From Bacteroidaceae bacterium (GTDB taxonomy: Bacteria > Bacteroidota > Bacteroidia > Bacteroidales > Bacteroidaceae), in NCBI GenBank assembly GCA_024398515.1, contig JAKSIZ010000011.1, positions 1 to 51,899 of the forward strand: 51,899 nucleotides of DNA. Direction: 5' to 3'. Below are positions 42,052-49,576 of the stretch, piece after piece. Position numbers and translations under genes: made by a program. The notes below the pieces were generated by a model. That model ran no database searches. It saw nothing but the letters and a program-made list of their open reading frames with translations, and had not been told where the DNA came from. Each line of letters starts with the position of its first letter. Position 1 is the first letter of the stretch.

Positions 42052-42537
42052 CTAATACTTCTTTATGTCCTCCTTAAGTTTCAAGAGTCGCTTTAGTTTC
42101 TCTTCAGCACTCTTGTCGCCTTTGTCGGCTGCTTTCTGGTACCACTTGATTGCCTGCGAATAGTTGCGCTTCGTACCGTTGCCTTCGTAGTAGCAGTCGC
42201 CAAGCAGTGCCTCTGCCGTTGCGTCGCCTTGGCTTGCTGCTTTCTGCAACCACTTGAAGGCTTTGTCGTAGTCTTTTGCTACGCCTTCGCCGTTGTAGTA
42301 TAGTCCGCCGAGAATTGTCTGTGCGTCCATGCAACCTTGCGATGCTGCCTTCTCAAACCAATAGGCAGCCTGAGTGATGTTCTTCGAGGTGCCGTTGCCG
42401 TTGTAGTAGCATAAGGCGAGCAGCAGTTGGCAATCCTGATCGCCATTCTGTGCGCAGACTTTGTAGTCGTTTATGTTCAGTGCCGATGCTTGCAGCGCAA
42501 GAGTTGCTGCGAATGCTAATGCGATAATCTTTTTCAT
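42052..42537 (-). CDS. Small secreted Sel1-repeat protein
   Basis: This 161-aa protein has a signal peptide (MKKIIALAFAATLALQASA) and about three Sel1-like TPR repeats (LLLALCYYNGNG, ILGGLYYNGEGVAKDYDKAFKWLQKAA, LLGDCYYEGNGTKRNYSQAIKWYQKAA), then a basic helix. Sel1 repeats mediate protein contacts. The partner is unknown. It follows nrdD by 79 bases on the minus strand and may be co-transcribed, but a functional link is not evident. A terminator comes after it. Confidence 0.85.
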   Translation of the reverse strand: MKKIIALAFAATLALQASALNINDYKVCAQNGDQDCQLLLALCYYNGNGTSKNITQAAYWFEKAASQGCMDAQTILGGLYYNGEGVAKDYDKAFKWLQKAASQGDATAEALLGDCYYEGNGTKRNYSQAIKWYQKAADKGDKSAEEKLKRLLKLKEDIKKY

Positions 42538-42616
42538 ATCTGTCGTTTTTGTCTGTTACACTTATTATAACGAATCAGACAGGCAGAAGTTTCACGCGTT
42601 TTACAATCTTTAACCG

Positions 42617-44728
42617 CTATCGTTCTACTTTAACTTTCTTTTGCGAATAGTAATAACGGCGGTGAGCTTCCTCTTGTCGTGCCTGTGAGAAATTGCTTAT
42701 TCGCTTCAGGTAACCGATTATTCGCGTCATGTAATCAACGTCCTCACTGCCACAGACAGGGCACTTCTTGAGGTTGTGTTTGTCTATATGTCCGCACTTG
42801 TTGCAGATGGTGTTCGGTATGTTGAACGTGAAATAGTTGCATCCTTCGATTGCTGCAACCTTCAGCAAGTGCTTGTATTGCTCCTTTGAAAGGTGCTCTT
42901 CGAGGTTCATGTGCAGTGCACTGCCGCCTGTAAGGTGCTCAATATAAGGGCGACCATGAAGCTTGAACTTGTCGATAATGTTTAGACTGTCGTCCTCAAC
43001 AACGTAGAAATAGCTGTTGTAACAGTCGCGTGGAACGAAGTATCCGTCTTCTTTGTCCCACTTTGCATGCTTGACGCCGACGTTTTCAGCAGGTATCATC
43101 TCGCAGTTGAACATTAGTTCTTTTGTGCGATAAAGCTTGTTGTACTTCTCCACTTCGCCCAAAATGGTCTGCACATACTCGCGATATTCCTTGTTGTCAG
43201 AGATTTCCATGCCGAGGAATTCAGCGCTCTCGACCAATCCATTCACTCCGATTGTGAGGTATTGGCGGTTGATATTGATGTAACCAGCGTCGAAGAGTGG
43301 CAACATTCCGTGCTCTTGCAGTTCCTTAAGGTTCTCGTTGTAGGCTATCTGAACCTTGTGGCAGAGGTCGATAACGTCATCTAAGAAGGCAATGTAATCC
43401 ATCTCATGCTTCACGGCATACTGTATGCAGCGGTTCAGATTGATTGTCAGCACGCTCTTTGAACCGGTGGAAACGCCTCCGGCACCGAGCGTGTAGCTGA
43501 ATCCATTGTCTGTAATCTCGTTGCGCAAACGGCAGCAACTCGACAGGGAATCGGCGTTGTCGCTCATGTAAGTGAAGAAACTGTGACCTTCAGCATACAT
43601 CTCGGCGGTGAAATCACCCCACTCTTGGTCGCGGCATTCGCCATTTTCTGTCAACAATGCCATTGTTTCTACTGGGAATGTAAGCACGGTCTTGGTGCGT
43701 TCTTTGTTGAACCATTTCATGAATCTCTTTTGCAACCACGAGAGAGACGCCCAGTCAGGACGACTTCCATCAGGGAAGAAGAACTCGCCAAACAGACTTT
43801 CAAAGTAATACTTATCGTAGTAGGCGATGTTCCAGAACACTGCCTGATAGTTTCTTGCGCCTGTAGGTTGGTTAAGAGTATAGACGATTTGCTCAAAGCA
43901 ATCGGTGATAATCTTGTCGATAGTGCGTTGTTTTGCGCTGAGGTCAACCACCTTTTCTGGTTCTTTCCAGTAGTCTTCGCCGTATTCTTTGCCTATGAAA
44001 TAGTTTAGATACATGAGAAACTCTGGCGTTGCACAGGCTCCTGACAGCATCGAACTGACCATAAATACCATATTAACAAAGCCACCGCAGAAGGATTTAA
44101 GGTTTGTCGGAGCGGTTGAGTTGCCTCCAATCGACGCAGTTCCGCTGAGGAGCCACGGGTACATAGTGATGCTCGCGCAATAGTTTGCCAGCGAAGTTTC
44201 GTCGTTCTTATATATATAATGTGTCTTCAGCAGTTGGATATATTTGTCGGCAAGCTCTTTTCCATAGAGTTTCTTGATGCGATCGGTCAGCAATCGGCGG
44301 TTCAAACGGATGAAACTTGCCTTTGGAAGTTCGCCAATCAGCGTGGCGATGTTCTTGTGTTCAACGTTGGCGTTAGCATCGTATTTGCTACCTGTTGCGG
44401 CATTTGCTGCCTGACAGTAGTCAACCAAAAAGTTCAACTTCTCCATCGTCTCACGATCTTCGGTGTGTTTCTGTCGGTAGAGCATGAACGACTTAGCCAC
44501 CTTGTAGTATCCCTCTTTCATAAGAGCCACCTCAACTTGGTTTTGAATGTCCTCAACCTTAATGTTGTTGTGGATGTCGAGATGCGTAAGGATTTTGCTA
44601 ATTTTCTCAAGGTCAACAGGTTCGTTAACTGATTGGAATGCTTTGATGATGGCATTCATAATTTTATCCAACGAGAAGCGCACGTTCTGACCATCGCGCT
44701 TCATGATGCTGAAGGGCACGTTTTCCAT
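42617..44728 (-). CDS. nrdD: Anaerobic ribonucleoside-triphosphate reductase, class III
   Basis: This 703-aa glycyl-radical enzyme makes deoxynucleotides without oxygen, a mark of an anaerobe. An ATP-cone allosteric domain (about 4-92, starting FSIMKRDGQNVRFSLDKI) precedes the ten-stranded barrel. The C-terminal zinc site is C642, C645, C656, C659 and the glycyl radical is Gly672 in TRIIGYL. The enzyme needs the radical-SAM activase NrdG; no nrdG lies next to it, in contrast to the usual arrangement. It has its own promoter and a leader of about 120 bases with a perfect 12-bp inverted repeat. Confidence 0.95.
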   Translation of the reverse strand: MENVPFSIMKRDGQNVRFSLDKIMNAIIKAFQSVNEPVDLEKISKILTHLDIHNNIKVEDIQNQVEVALMKEGYYKVAKSFMLYRQKHTEDRETMEKLNFLVDYCQAANAATGSKYDANANVEHKNIATLIGELPKASFIRLNRRLLTDRIKKLYGKELADKYIQLLKTHYIYKNDETSLANYCASITMYPWLLSGTASIGGNSTAPTNLKSFCGGFVNMVFMVSSMLSGACATPEFLMYLNYFIGKEYGEDYWKEPEKVVDLSAKQRTIDKIITDCFEQIVYTLNQPTGARNYQAVFWNIAYYDKYYFESLFGEFFFPDGSRPDWASLSWLQKRFMKWFNKERTKTVLTFPVETMALLTENGECRDQEWGDFTAEMYAEGHSFFTYMSDNADSLSSCCRLRNEITDNGFSYTLGAGGVSTGSKSVLTINLNRCIQYAVKHEMDYIAFLDDVIDLCHKVQIAYNENLKELQEHGMLPLFDAGYININRQYLTIGVNGLVESAEFLGMEISDNKEYREYVQTILGEVEKYNKLYRTKELMFNCEMIPAENVGVKHAKWDKEDGYFVPRDCYNSYFYVVEDDSLNIIDKFKLHGRPYIEHLTGGSALHMNLEEHLSKEQYKHLLKVAAIEGCNYFTFNIPNTICNKCGHIDKHNLKKCPVCGSEDVDYMTRIIGYLKRISNFSQARQEEAHRRYYYSQKKVKVER

Positions 44729-44792
44729 CTTGTTATTTAATTGGTTTTAGCGAATTTAAGTATATTTTATGTTTTAATTTATAGCTCTTTTT

Positions 44793-44830
44793 GGAAAACT
44801 TTTTAGTTTTTCCGAATGAAAAAGTTTTCC
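44793..44830 (-). promoter_or_regulatory. Perfect 12-bp inverted repeat in the nrdD leader
   Basis: GGAAAACTTTTT (44793-44804) and AAAAAGTTTTCC (44819-44830) flank 14 bases, about 65-100 bases before the nrdD start and within the predicted leader RNA. There is no T-tract after the stem in the nrdD sense. It does not resemble the NrdR box as I remember it (ACACwATATAGTGT). It could be an operator or a regulatory hairpin. Confidence 0.5.
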
Positions 44831-44853
44831 ATTTTGTCAAACTTTCTCGTGTG

Positions 44854-44884
44854 CAAAGTTACAATAATTTTTCATTTTCGCAAA
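44854..44884 (-). promoter_or_regulatory. Promoter of nrdD
   Basis: On the minus strand TTTG (44881-44884) and TAACTTTG (44854-44861) are 19 bp apart. Divergent from the rluA-type gene promoter at 44977. Confidence 0.65.
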
Positions 44885-44976
44885 GCAAAAAGGCAAAATT
44901 TTTCAACATTTTTTTCAATAAATTTGTGAGCGATTACGGCAAAGAAAAGCAAAAAACATGGAAATCATTGTTTTTC

Positions 44977-45008
44977 TTTGGAAAGTTGAATGCTTTTGAT
45001 TAACTTTG
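44977..45008 (+). promoter_or_regulatory. Promoter of the pseudouridine synthase gene
   Basis: TTTG (44977-44980) and TAACTTTG (45001-45008) are 20 bp apart, full consensus. Because it lies over the TTG start of the longer ORF (44990), it supports the ATG at 45035 as the true start. Confidence 0.7.
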
Positions 45009-45034
45009 TGGCGAATTTGAAAAACGTAGCAACT

Positions 45035-45910
45035 ATGTATAACAGAAAAGCAGATGAGATTTACACAGTGCAGCACGATGCGCCACTGCTGGAATATCTC
45101 CTTGAAAACGTAAAGAACACAAGGAATAAAATAAAGGCAACTTTGAAGAACCGTGGCATAAAGGTAAACGGAAAAGTTGTGACGCAATTCGATTTCCCTT
45201 TGCGTAAAGGGATGAAGATTGCCGTTTCACAGGACAAGCACAACGACACTTTCAAGAGCAGATACGTAAAGATTGTGTATGAGGACAAGTGTATTGTTGT
45301 GGTTGAGAAAGCCATTGGAATACTTTCTATGGCTGCTGGACATAGTTCGCTTAACGTTAAGTCTGTGCTCGACGATTACTTCAAGAAGACTCGACAGACG
45401 TGTAGGGCACACGTCGTGCATCGTCTTGACCGCGATACTTCGGGCTTGATGGTCTATGCAAAGGACATTGAAACGGAGCAAATACTTGAACATGAATGGC
45501 ACGACATAGTGTGTGACCGCCGATATGTTGCCGTTGTTTCGGGTGAGATGGAGGATGATTTCGGTACTGTTGAGAACTGGCTCAAGGACAACAAAGCCTA
45601 TATAACTTACTCTTCGCCTACTGACAATGGTGGGAAATATGCTGTCACTCACTATCAGACTCTTGCCAGGACAACCGACCATTCGCTTGTTGAGTTCCGC
45701 CTTGAGACTGGTCGCAAGAACCAGATTCGCGTTCATTGCCAGGACTTGGGGCATCCTGTCTGTGGTGATGTCAAGTATGGTGATGGCAATGATCCGCTTC
45801 ATCGGCTTTGCCTACACGCATACAAACTTTGTTTCTACCACCCATACACCAATGAACGTATGGAGTTTGAAACGCCAATCCCAACAAACTTCCGCCAACT
45901 GTTCAAGTAA
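45035..45910 (+). CDS. RluA-family 23S/tRNA pseudouridine synthase
   Basis: From MYNRKADEIYTVQ the protein is 291 aa. An S4 RNA-binding domain (about 15-75, with LKNRGIKVNGKVVTQ) precedes the catalytic domain. The catalytic Asp lies in the signature HRLDRDTSGLMVYAKD (about 128-143). RKNQIRVHCQDLGHPVCGDVKYG near 222-244 is also typical. It isomerises uridine to pseudouridine in ribosomal RNA or tRNA; the exact site cannot be told. A small membrane protein gene follows 47 bases later. Confidence 0.92.
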   Translation: MYNRKADEIYTVQHDAPLLEYLLENVKNTRNKIKATLKNRGIKVNGKVVTQFDFPLRKGMKIAVSQDKHNDTFKSRYVKIVYEDKCIVVVEKAIGILSMAAGHSSLNVKSVLDDYFKKTRQTCRAHVVHRLDRDTSGLMVYAKDIETEQILEHEWHDIVCDRRYVAVVSGEMEDDFGTVENWLKDNKAYITYSSPTDNGGKYAVTHYQTLARTTDHSLVEFRLETGRKNQIRVHCQDLGHPVCGDVKYGDGNDPLHRLCLHAYKLCFYHPYTNERMEFETPIPTNFRQLFK

Positions 45911-45957
45911 TCTTTTTGGCAAAGTTAAATCTATTCCTTAATATTATAATGTAAGTC

Positions 45958-46149
45958 ATGGATATTAGTCAAATAATTATCAGCGTTATCATCTTTCTCG
46001 CTGCACTTTATTATATAAAAAAAATGGCAGGATGCCTTGTAAAGATTCTCCTTACCATCGCAGTTCTTGCTGCACTCGTGTGGTTATACTTTACAATGCA
46101 CCCTGCTTCGTGGGATGCTGTGTTGGCTTCTGTTTTGCCGTCAGTGTAA
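45958..46149 (+). CDS. Small membrane protein, unknown function
   Basis: This 63-aa protein has two hydrophobic stretches: about 5-21 (IIISVIIFLAALYYIKK) and 26-47 (CLVKILLTIAVLAALVWLYF). I recognise no family. It is probably co-transcribed with the pseudouridine synthase gene. The gene is convergent with the LUD gene, whose stop is at 46187; the 37-base gap has a small CGGAT/ATCCG hairpin without T-tract. Confidence 0.6.
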   Translation: MDISQIIISVIIFLAALYYIKKMAGCLVKILLTIAVLAALVWLYFTMHPASWDAVLASVLPSV

Positions 46150-46186
46150 AACTGGCGGATGAATCCGTCGGAACAATGACTGATTT

Positions 46187-46822
46187 TTAGTATCCGAGGG
46201 ACTCATCTACAAGCACAACGGCATGGCGATGCTCCGGAAAAGAGTTGCGCATTATCTCTATATAGTTGCAGATGCAAGTCGGTGTGTTGCAGTTGTGGCA
46301 CGCTCCGTCAATCTTGCATGGGTTTAAGTTGTTGAAGCGTTGATTGTTTATCGGGGCAGCAGTGTTGCGTGCACGGAGCATTGCTTCGTCTATATTTTTC
46401 ACAACCTTATTCATTCCGACAACGAAAATGACCTTTTCCGGTCCGTAGGTTATCGCTGCAACTCGGTTTCCACGACCGTCAATGTTGACAATAAGTCCAT
46501 CTTCTGTGATTGCGTTCACGCTTGAAAGGAAGTAGTCGGCAGACAATGCCTGATGATACATGTCCTTTATTTCCTCTGGCGATGTCGCAAGGTCGCGGTC
46601 GATAACACGATAGTTTCCTTCGTGCAGGGCCTTAGTTATGCCAAGATCACGCACTGTCATGCTTCCTCCCCATGATATGCTGCTACCTTCAGGGATGAGT
46701 TCAAGCACCTTTGCCTTTGCCTCGTCGGCTGTTTTGCAATAGAATGCGTCATAGTGTCGGCGCGTAAGTTCCTTCACTAACTTCGCCCCAAGCTTCTCGT
46801 TTCTTTCTTTAATTACGTCCAT
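46187..46822 (-). CDS. LUD-domain (LutC/YkgG-like) protein
   Basis: This 211-aa protein has the LUD fold: SSISWGGSMTVRDLG near 48-62, YHQALSADYFLSSVNAITEDG near 89-109, and VIFVVGMNKVVKNIDEA near 130-146. A C-terminal cysteine-rich part (CKIDGACHNCNTPTCIC, about 169-185) could bind a metal or Fe-S cluster. Relatives act in lactate oxidation (LutC) or are uncharacterised; lutA and lutB are not adjacent here, so a lactate role is not supported by context. It follows htpG's terminator on the other side and reads on the minus strand. Confidence 0.85.
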   Translation of the reverse strand: MDVIKERNEKLGAKLVKELTRRHYDAFYCKTADEAKAKVLELIPEGSSISWGGSMTVRDLGITKALHEGNYRVIDRDLATSPEEIKDMYHQALSADYFLSSVNAITEDGLIVNIDGRGNRVAAITYGPEKVIFVVGMNKVVKNIDEAMLRARNTAAPINNQRFNNLNPCKIDGACHNCNTPTCICNYIEIMRNSFPEHRHAVVLVDESLGY

Positions 46823-46830
46823 AGTCTCTT

Positions 46831-46859
46831 AAAAAAGCCTGCCGTACACTCGACAGGCA
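46831..46859 (-). terminator. Rho-independent terminator of htpG
   Basis: In minus-strand sense GCCTGTCG pairs with CGGCAGGC, followed by six T (46831-46836). It lies 14 bases after the htpG stop and just before the LUD gene. Confidence 0.82.
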
Positions 46860-46872
46860 CATAAAAAATCTC

Positions 46873-48732
46873 TTATTTCAATATCTCGAATGAGCGTTTG
46901 AGGAACTCGTTTAGAGCGGCACCTTTTAGGAGACCGTTCTGAAGAAGTGCCAAATCTATGAGCTGTGCTATCTGCTTTTCATCGGTTTGAGAGGTGAGCG
47001 ACTTGATTACTTCGTTGTCAGAGTTCAATACGATTGAGTACATGTCAGGCATCTCGCCATAGAAATTCATGCCACTCTGGAAGCGACTCATGTCTTTCAT
47101 GCGGCGCATGTATTCGCTCTGAGTCATGATGATAGGCTGTACACCTTCGCCCATCGGCTGCAACTCTACGTTGAATTCTATCTTGTCGAGCTTTGGCAGG
47201 GCGTCTTTGAATGCCTTGACTATCGGCTCATCCTCTTTCTTTTCGTCCTTCTTGTCGTCTTTCTTCTCTTCCTTTTCCTTTTGGATCAGGCGTGAAAGTA
47301 TGTCGGCATCAACGCGATTGAAGCGCGATTTCTCCATTTTGCGCTCAAGAAGCGACACAAGTGCCACGTCAAGATCACCGTCCATGATGAGCACACTATA
47401 CCCTTTTGCCTTTGCTGCCTCTATGTAAGAGTACTGTTCATCCTTGTTTGTGGCGTAGAGATAAACGAGATTGCCATCTACATCGGTCTGTTCCGTGGTG
47501 ATGAGTGTCTTATATTCTTCGTAAGTAAAATACTTTCCTTCCGAATCCTTGAACAGTGCATAGTCCTTCGCCTTCTCGTAGAAGTCCTCTTGTGAAAGCA
47601 TTCCGTAGTCGATGAAGAGCTTAAGACTATCCCATTTCTCCTCGAAATCCTTGCGGTTTTCCTTGAATATTGAGTTCAGACGGTCCGAAACTTTCTTCGT
47701 GATATACGTTGAAATCTTCTTCACGTTGGCGTCGCTTTGCAGATATGAACGGCTTACGTTGAGCGGAATGTCGGGTGAATCTACCACACCATGCAGCAAT
47801 GAGAGGAAGTCAGGCATGATTCCCTCTACCTGATCGGTAACAAAAACATTGTTGCAATAGAGCTGAACCTTGTTGCGTTGCAGGTCAATGTTGCTGTTTA
47901 CGCGTGGGAAATAGAGGATACCCGTGAGGTTGAATGGGAAGTCAACATTGAGATGAATCCAGAAGAGAGGCTCATCGCTCATTGGATACAAGTAGCGATA
48001 GAACTCCTTATAATCCTCATCCTTCAGCTGCGAAGGCGTTTTTGTCCACAGTGCCTCCTTTGCATTTATCACGTTGTCTTCGTCTGTCTCAACGCTCTTG
48101 CCGTCTTTCCATTCCGTTTTCTTGCCACATGCTACCGGCACAGGAAGGAATTTGCAGTATTTGCCGAGCAGTTGGAGTATCGTGCCCTTCTGCAGGAATT
48201 CCTTGCAATCATCGTCGATGTAGAGCACGATGTCCGTTCCGCGAGAGTCGCGTGAGGCTTCTTCTATTTCAAATTCAGGACTTCCGTCGCACGACCACTT
48301 CACTGCCTTTGCTCCGTCCTTGTAGCTGAGTGTGATGATTTCAACCTTCTTGCTTACCATGAAAGCCGAATAGAATCCGAGGCCGAAGTGTCCGATTATT
48401 CCGTTTGCAGTGTCTTTGTACTTGTCGAGGAAGTCGTTTGCGCCCGAGAATGCTATTTGGTTTATGTACTTGTCAATCTCTTCTTCGGTCATGCCGATGC
48501 CTGAGTCTGAGATGGCCAGCGTGCCTTTCTTCTCGTCGATTGCGACGTGGATGGTCAGGTCGCCCAGTTCGCCCTTCACCTCACCATTGTTTGCGAGGGT
48601 TTTGAGTTTCTGTGTTGCATCGACTGCGTTCGACACCATTTCACGAAGGAAGATTTCGTGGTCTGAATAGAGAAACTTTTTTATTACGGGGAAGATGTTC
48701 TCTGTCGTAACCCCAATGTTACCTTTTGCCAT
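46873..48732 (-). CDS. htpG: Hsp90 chaperone HtpG
   Basis: From MAKGNIGVTTENIFPVIKKF (ATG at 48732) the protein is 619 aa, normal for HtpG; the extension to 48921 runs through element F and is not real. The ATPase N-domain has the Hsp90 signatures LREMVSNAVDATQKL, DSGIGMTEEEI and IGHFGLGFYSAFMV. The middle domain carries NVSRSYLQSD near 320. A charged insertion (EKEEKKDDKKDEKKE) lies around 505-520. It folds client proteins in the cytoplasm with ATP. No clear promoter consensus was found upstream; it may use another sigma factor. Confidence 0.95.
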   Translation of the reverse strand: MAKGNIGVTTENIFPVIKKFLYSDHEIFLREMVSNAVDATQKLKTLANNGEVKGELGDLTIHVAIDEKKGTLAISDSGIGMTEEEIDKYINQIAFSGANDFLDKYKDTANGIIGHFGLGFYSAFMVSKKVEIITLSYKDGAKAVKWSCDGSPEFEIEEASRDSRGTDIVLYIDDDCKEFLQKGTILQLLGKYCKFLPVPVACGKKTEWKDGKSVETDEDNVINAKEALWTKTPSQLKDEDYKEFYRYLYPMSDEPLFWIHLNVDFPFNLTGILYFPRVNSNIDLQRNKVQLYCNNVFVTDQVEGIMPDFLSLLHGVVDSPDIPLNVSRSYLQSDANVKKISTYITKKVSDRLNSIFKENRKDFEEKWDSLKLFIDYGMLSQEDFYEKAKDYALFKDSEGKYFTYEEYKTLITTEQTDVDGNLVYLYATNKDEQYSYIEAAKAKGYSVLIMDGDLDVALVSLLERKMEKSRFNRVDADILSRLIQKEKEEKKDDKKDEKKEDEPIVKAFKDALPKLDKIEFNVELQPMGEGVQPIIMTQSEYMRRMKDMSRFQSGMNFYGEMPDMYSIVLNSDNEVIKSLTSQTDEKQIAQLIDLALLQNGLLKGAALNEFLKRSFEILK

Positions 48733-48828
48733 AGTATTTATATTTATTCTGTCAATGTTGTATGGATAATCTTTACCTCTCGAAGCAACAAACTGTGTGC
48801 CAAAAGCGCATGTGTTTCTTAGGTTCTT

Positions 48829-48948
48829 CGGTACCCCTCTACAGGGTGTTCTGTTGGGGGTAAAAAAAGTTGTACAACTTTCGCGCGAAAGTTGTACAAC
48901 TTTCAACTGAAAGTTGTACAACTTTTTTTCGACTCAAGCGTTCGTCCC
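48829..48948. repeat. Triple-palindrome intergenic element F
   Basis: Three perfect 16-bp palindromes AAAGTTGTACAACTTT start at 48868, 48890 and 48912 (22-bp period; spacers CGCGCG and CAACTG). The left side has a hairpin like that of element D but with different paired bases (ACCCC...ACAG...CTGT..GGGGGT). The right flank is TCGACTCAAGCGTTCGTCCC. It lies between the end of maf and the start of htpG. Confidence 0.87.
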
Positions 48949-48994
48949 TTTCAACGCATCCGTTCAAGTGTGCTCTTGTTTACACCATATAGTT

Positions 48995-49576
48995 TTACAT
49001 GTGGGCGATGAAATCGTTCAATTCGCGGTAAACCCTTTGCACTGGGAAGCCCATCACATTGAAGTAACTGCCTTCGAGGCGCGTCACTCCTATGTAACCT
49101 ATCCACTCCTGAATACCGTAGGCACCTGCCTTGTCGAAAGGCTTGTAGTGCGTGATGTAGTGCTCTATCTCGTCGTCGCTGAGGTTGTCGAAGGTCACGT
49201 CGGTGCTCACCGAGAACTGCCGTTGCGCTGTTTTCGTGGTCAGGCACACGCCAGTGACAACCTGATGAGTGCGGCCGCTGAGCATTCTTAGCATCATGCG
49301 GGCATCTTCTGCGTCGCATGGTTTGCCGAGCACATGGTCGTCGCAGATAACTATAGTGTCGGCAGTGATGACGAGTTCGTCCGTTGCAATGACTTTTCTG
49401 TAGGCGTCTGCCTTCTTCGAAGCGATGAATTGTGCTATTTCTGCTGTTGGCAGAGTGTCGGGATACGACTCGTCGATGCCTGGCACGACCTTCACCGTGA
49501 ACTCAATATCCAGTCCACGCAGCAGTTCCTTGCGCCGTGGCGAGTTACTTGCAAGTATTATCTTATATGTTTTCAT
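48995..49576 (-). CDS. maf: Maf-family nucleotide pyrophosphatase
   Basis: From MKTYKIILASNSPRRKELL the protein is 193 aa; the ATG at 49576 overlaps the stop of the protease gene (ATGA, 49573-49576), which decides this start over the one at 49600. The Maf motif SNSPRRKELLRGL, the catalytic ADTIV (near 70) and LGKPCDAEDARMMLRMLSG are present. Maf proteins hydrolyse dTTP, UTP or modified nucleotides to monophosphates, for house-cleaning or cell-division control. No terminator is seen; element F follows. Confidence 0.92.
   Translation of the reverse strand: MKTYKIILASNSPRRKELLRGLDIEFTVKVVPGIDESYPDTLPTAEIAQFIASKKADAYRKVIATDELVITADTIVICDDHVLGKPCDAEDARMMLRMLSGRTHQVVTGVCLTTKTAQRQFSVSTDVTFDNLSDDEIEHYITHYKPFDKAGAYGIQEWIGYIGVTRLEGSYFNVMGFPVQRVYRELNDFIAHM

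Noticed and set aside
48733-48921. 63-codon N-terminal extension of HtpG
   Set aside because: It crosses the triple-palindrome element F, and HtpG proteins begin at the MAKGNIGV position.
8673-48948. Triple-palindrome elements read as CRISPR mini-arrays
   Set aside because: The spacers are only 6 bp and the repeats are perfect palindromes with conserved outer flanks; no cas genes are present.
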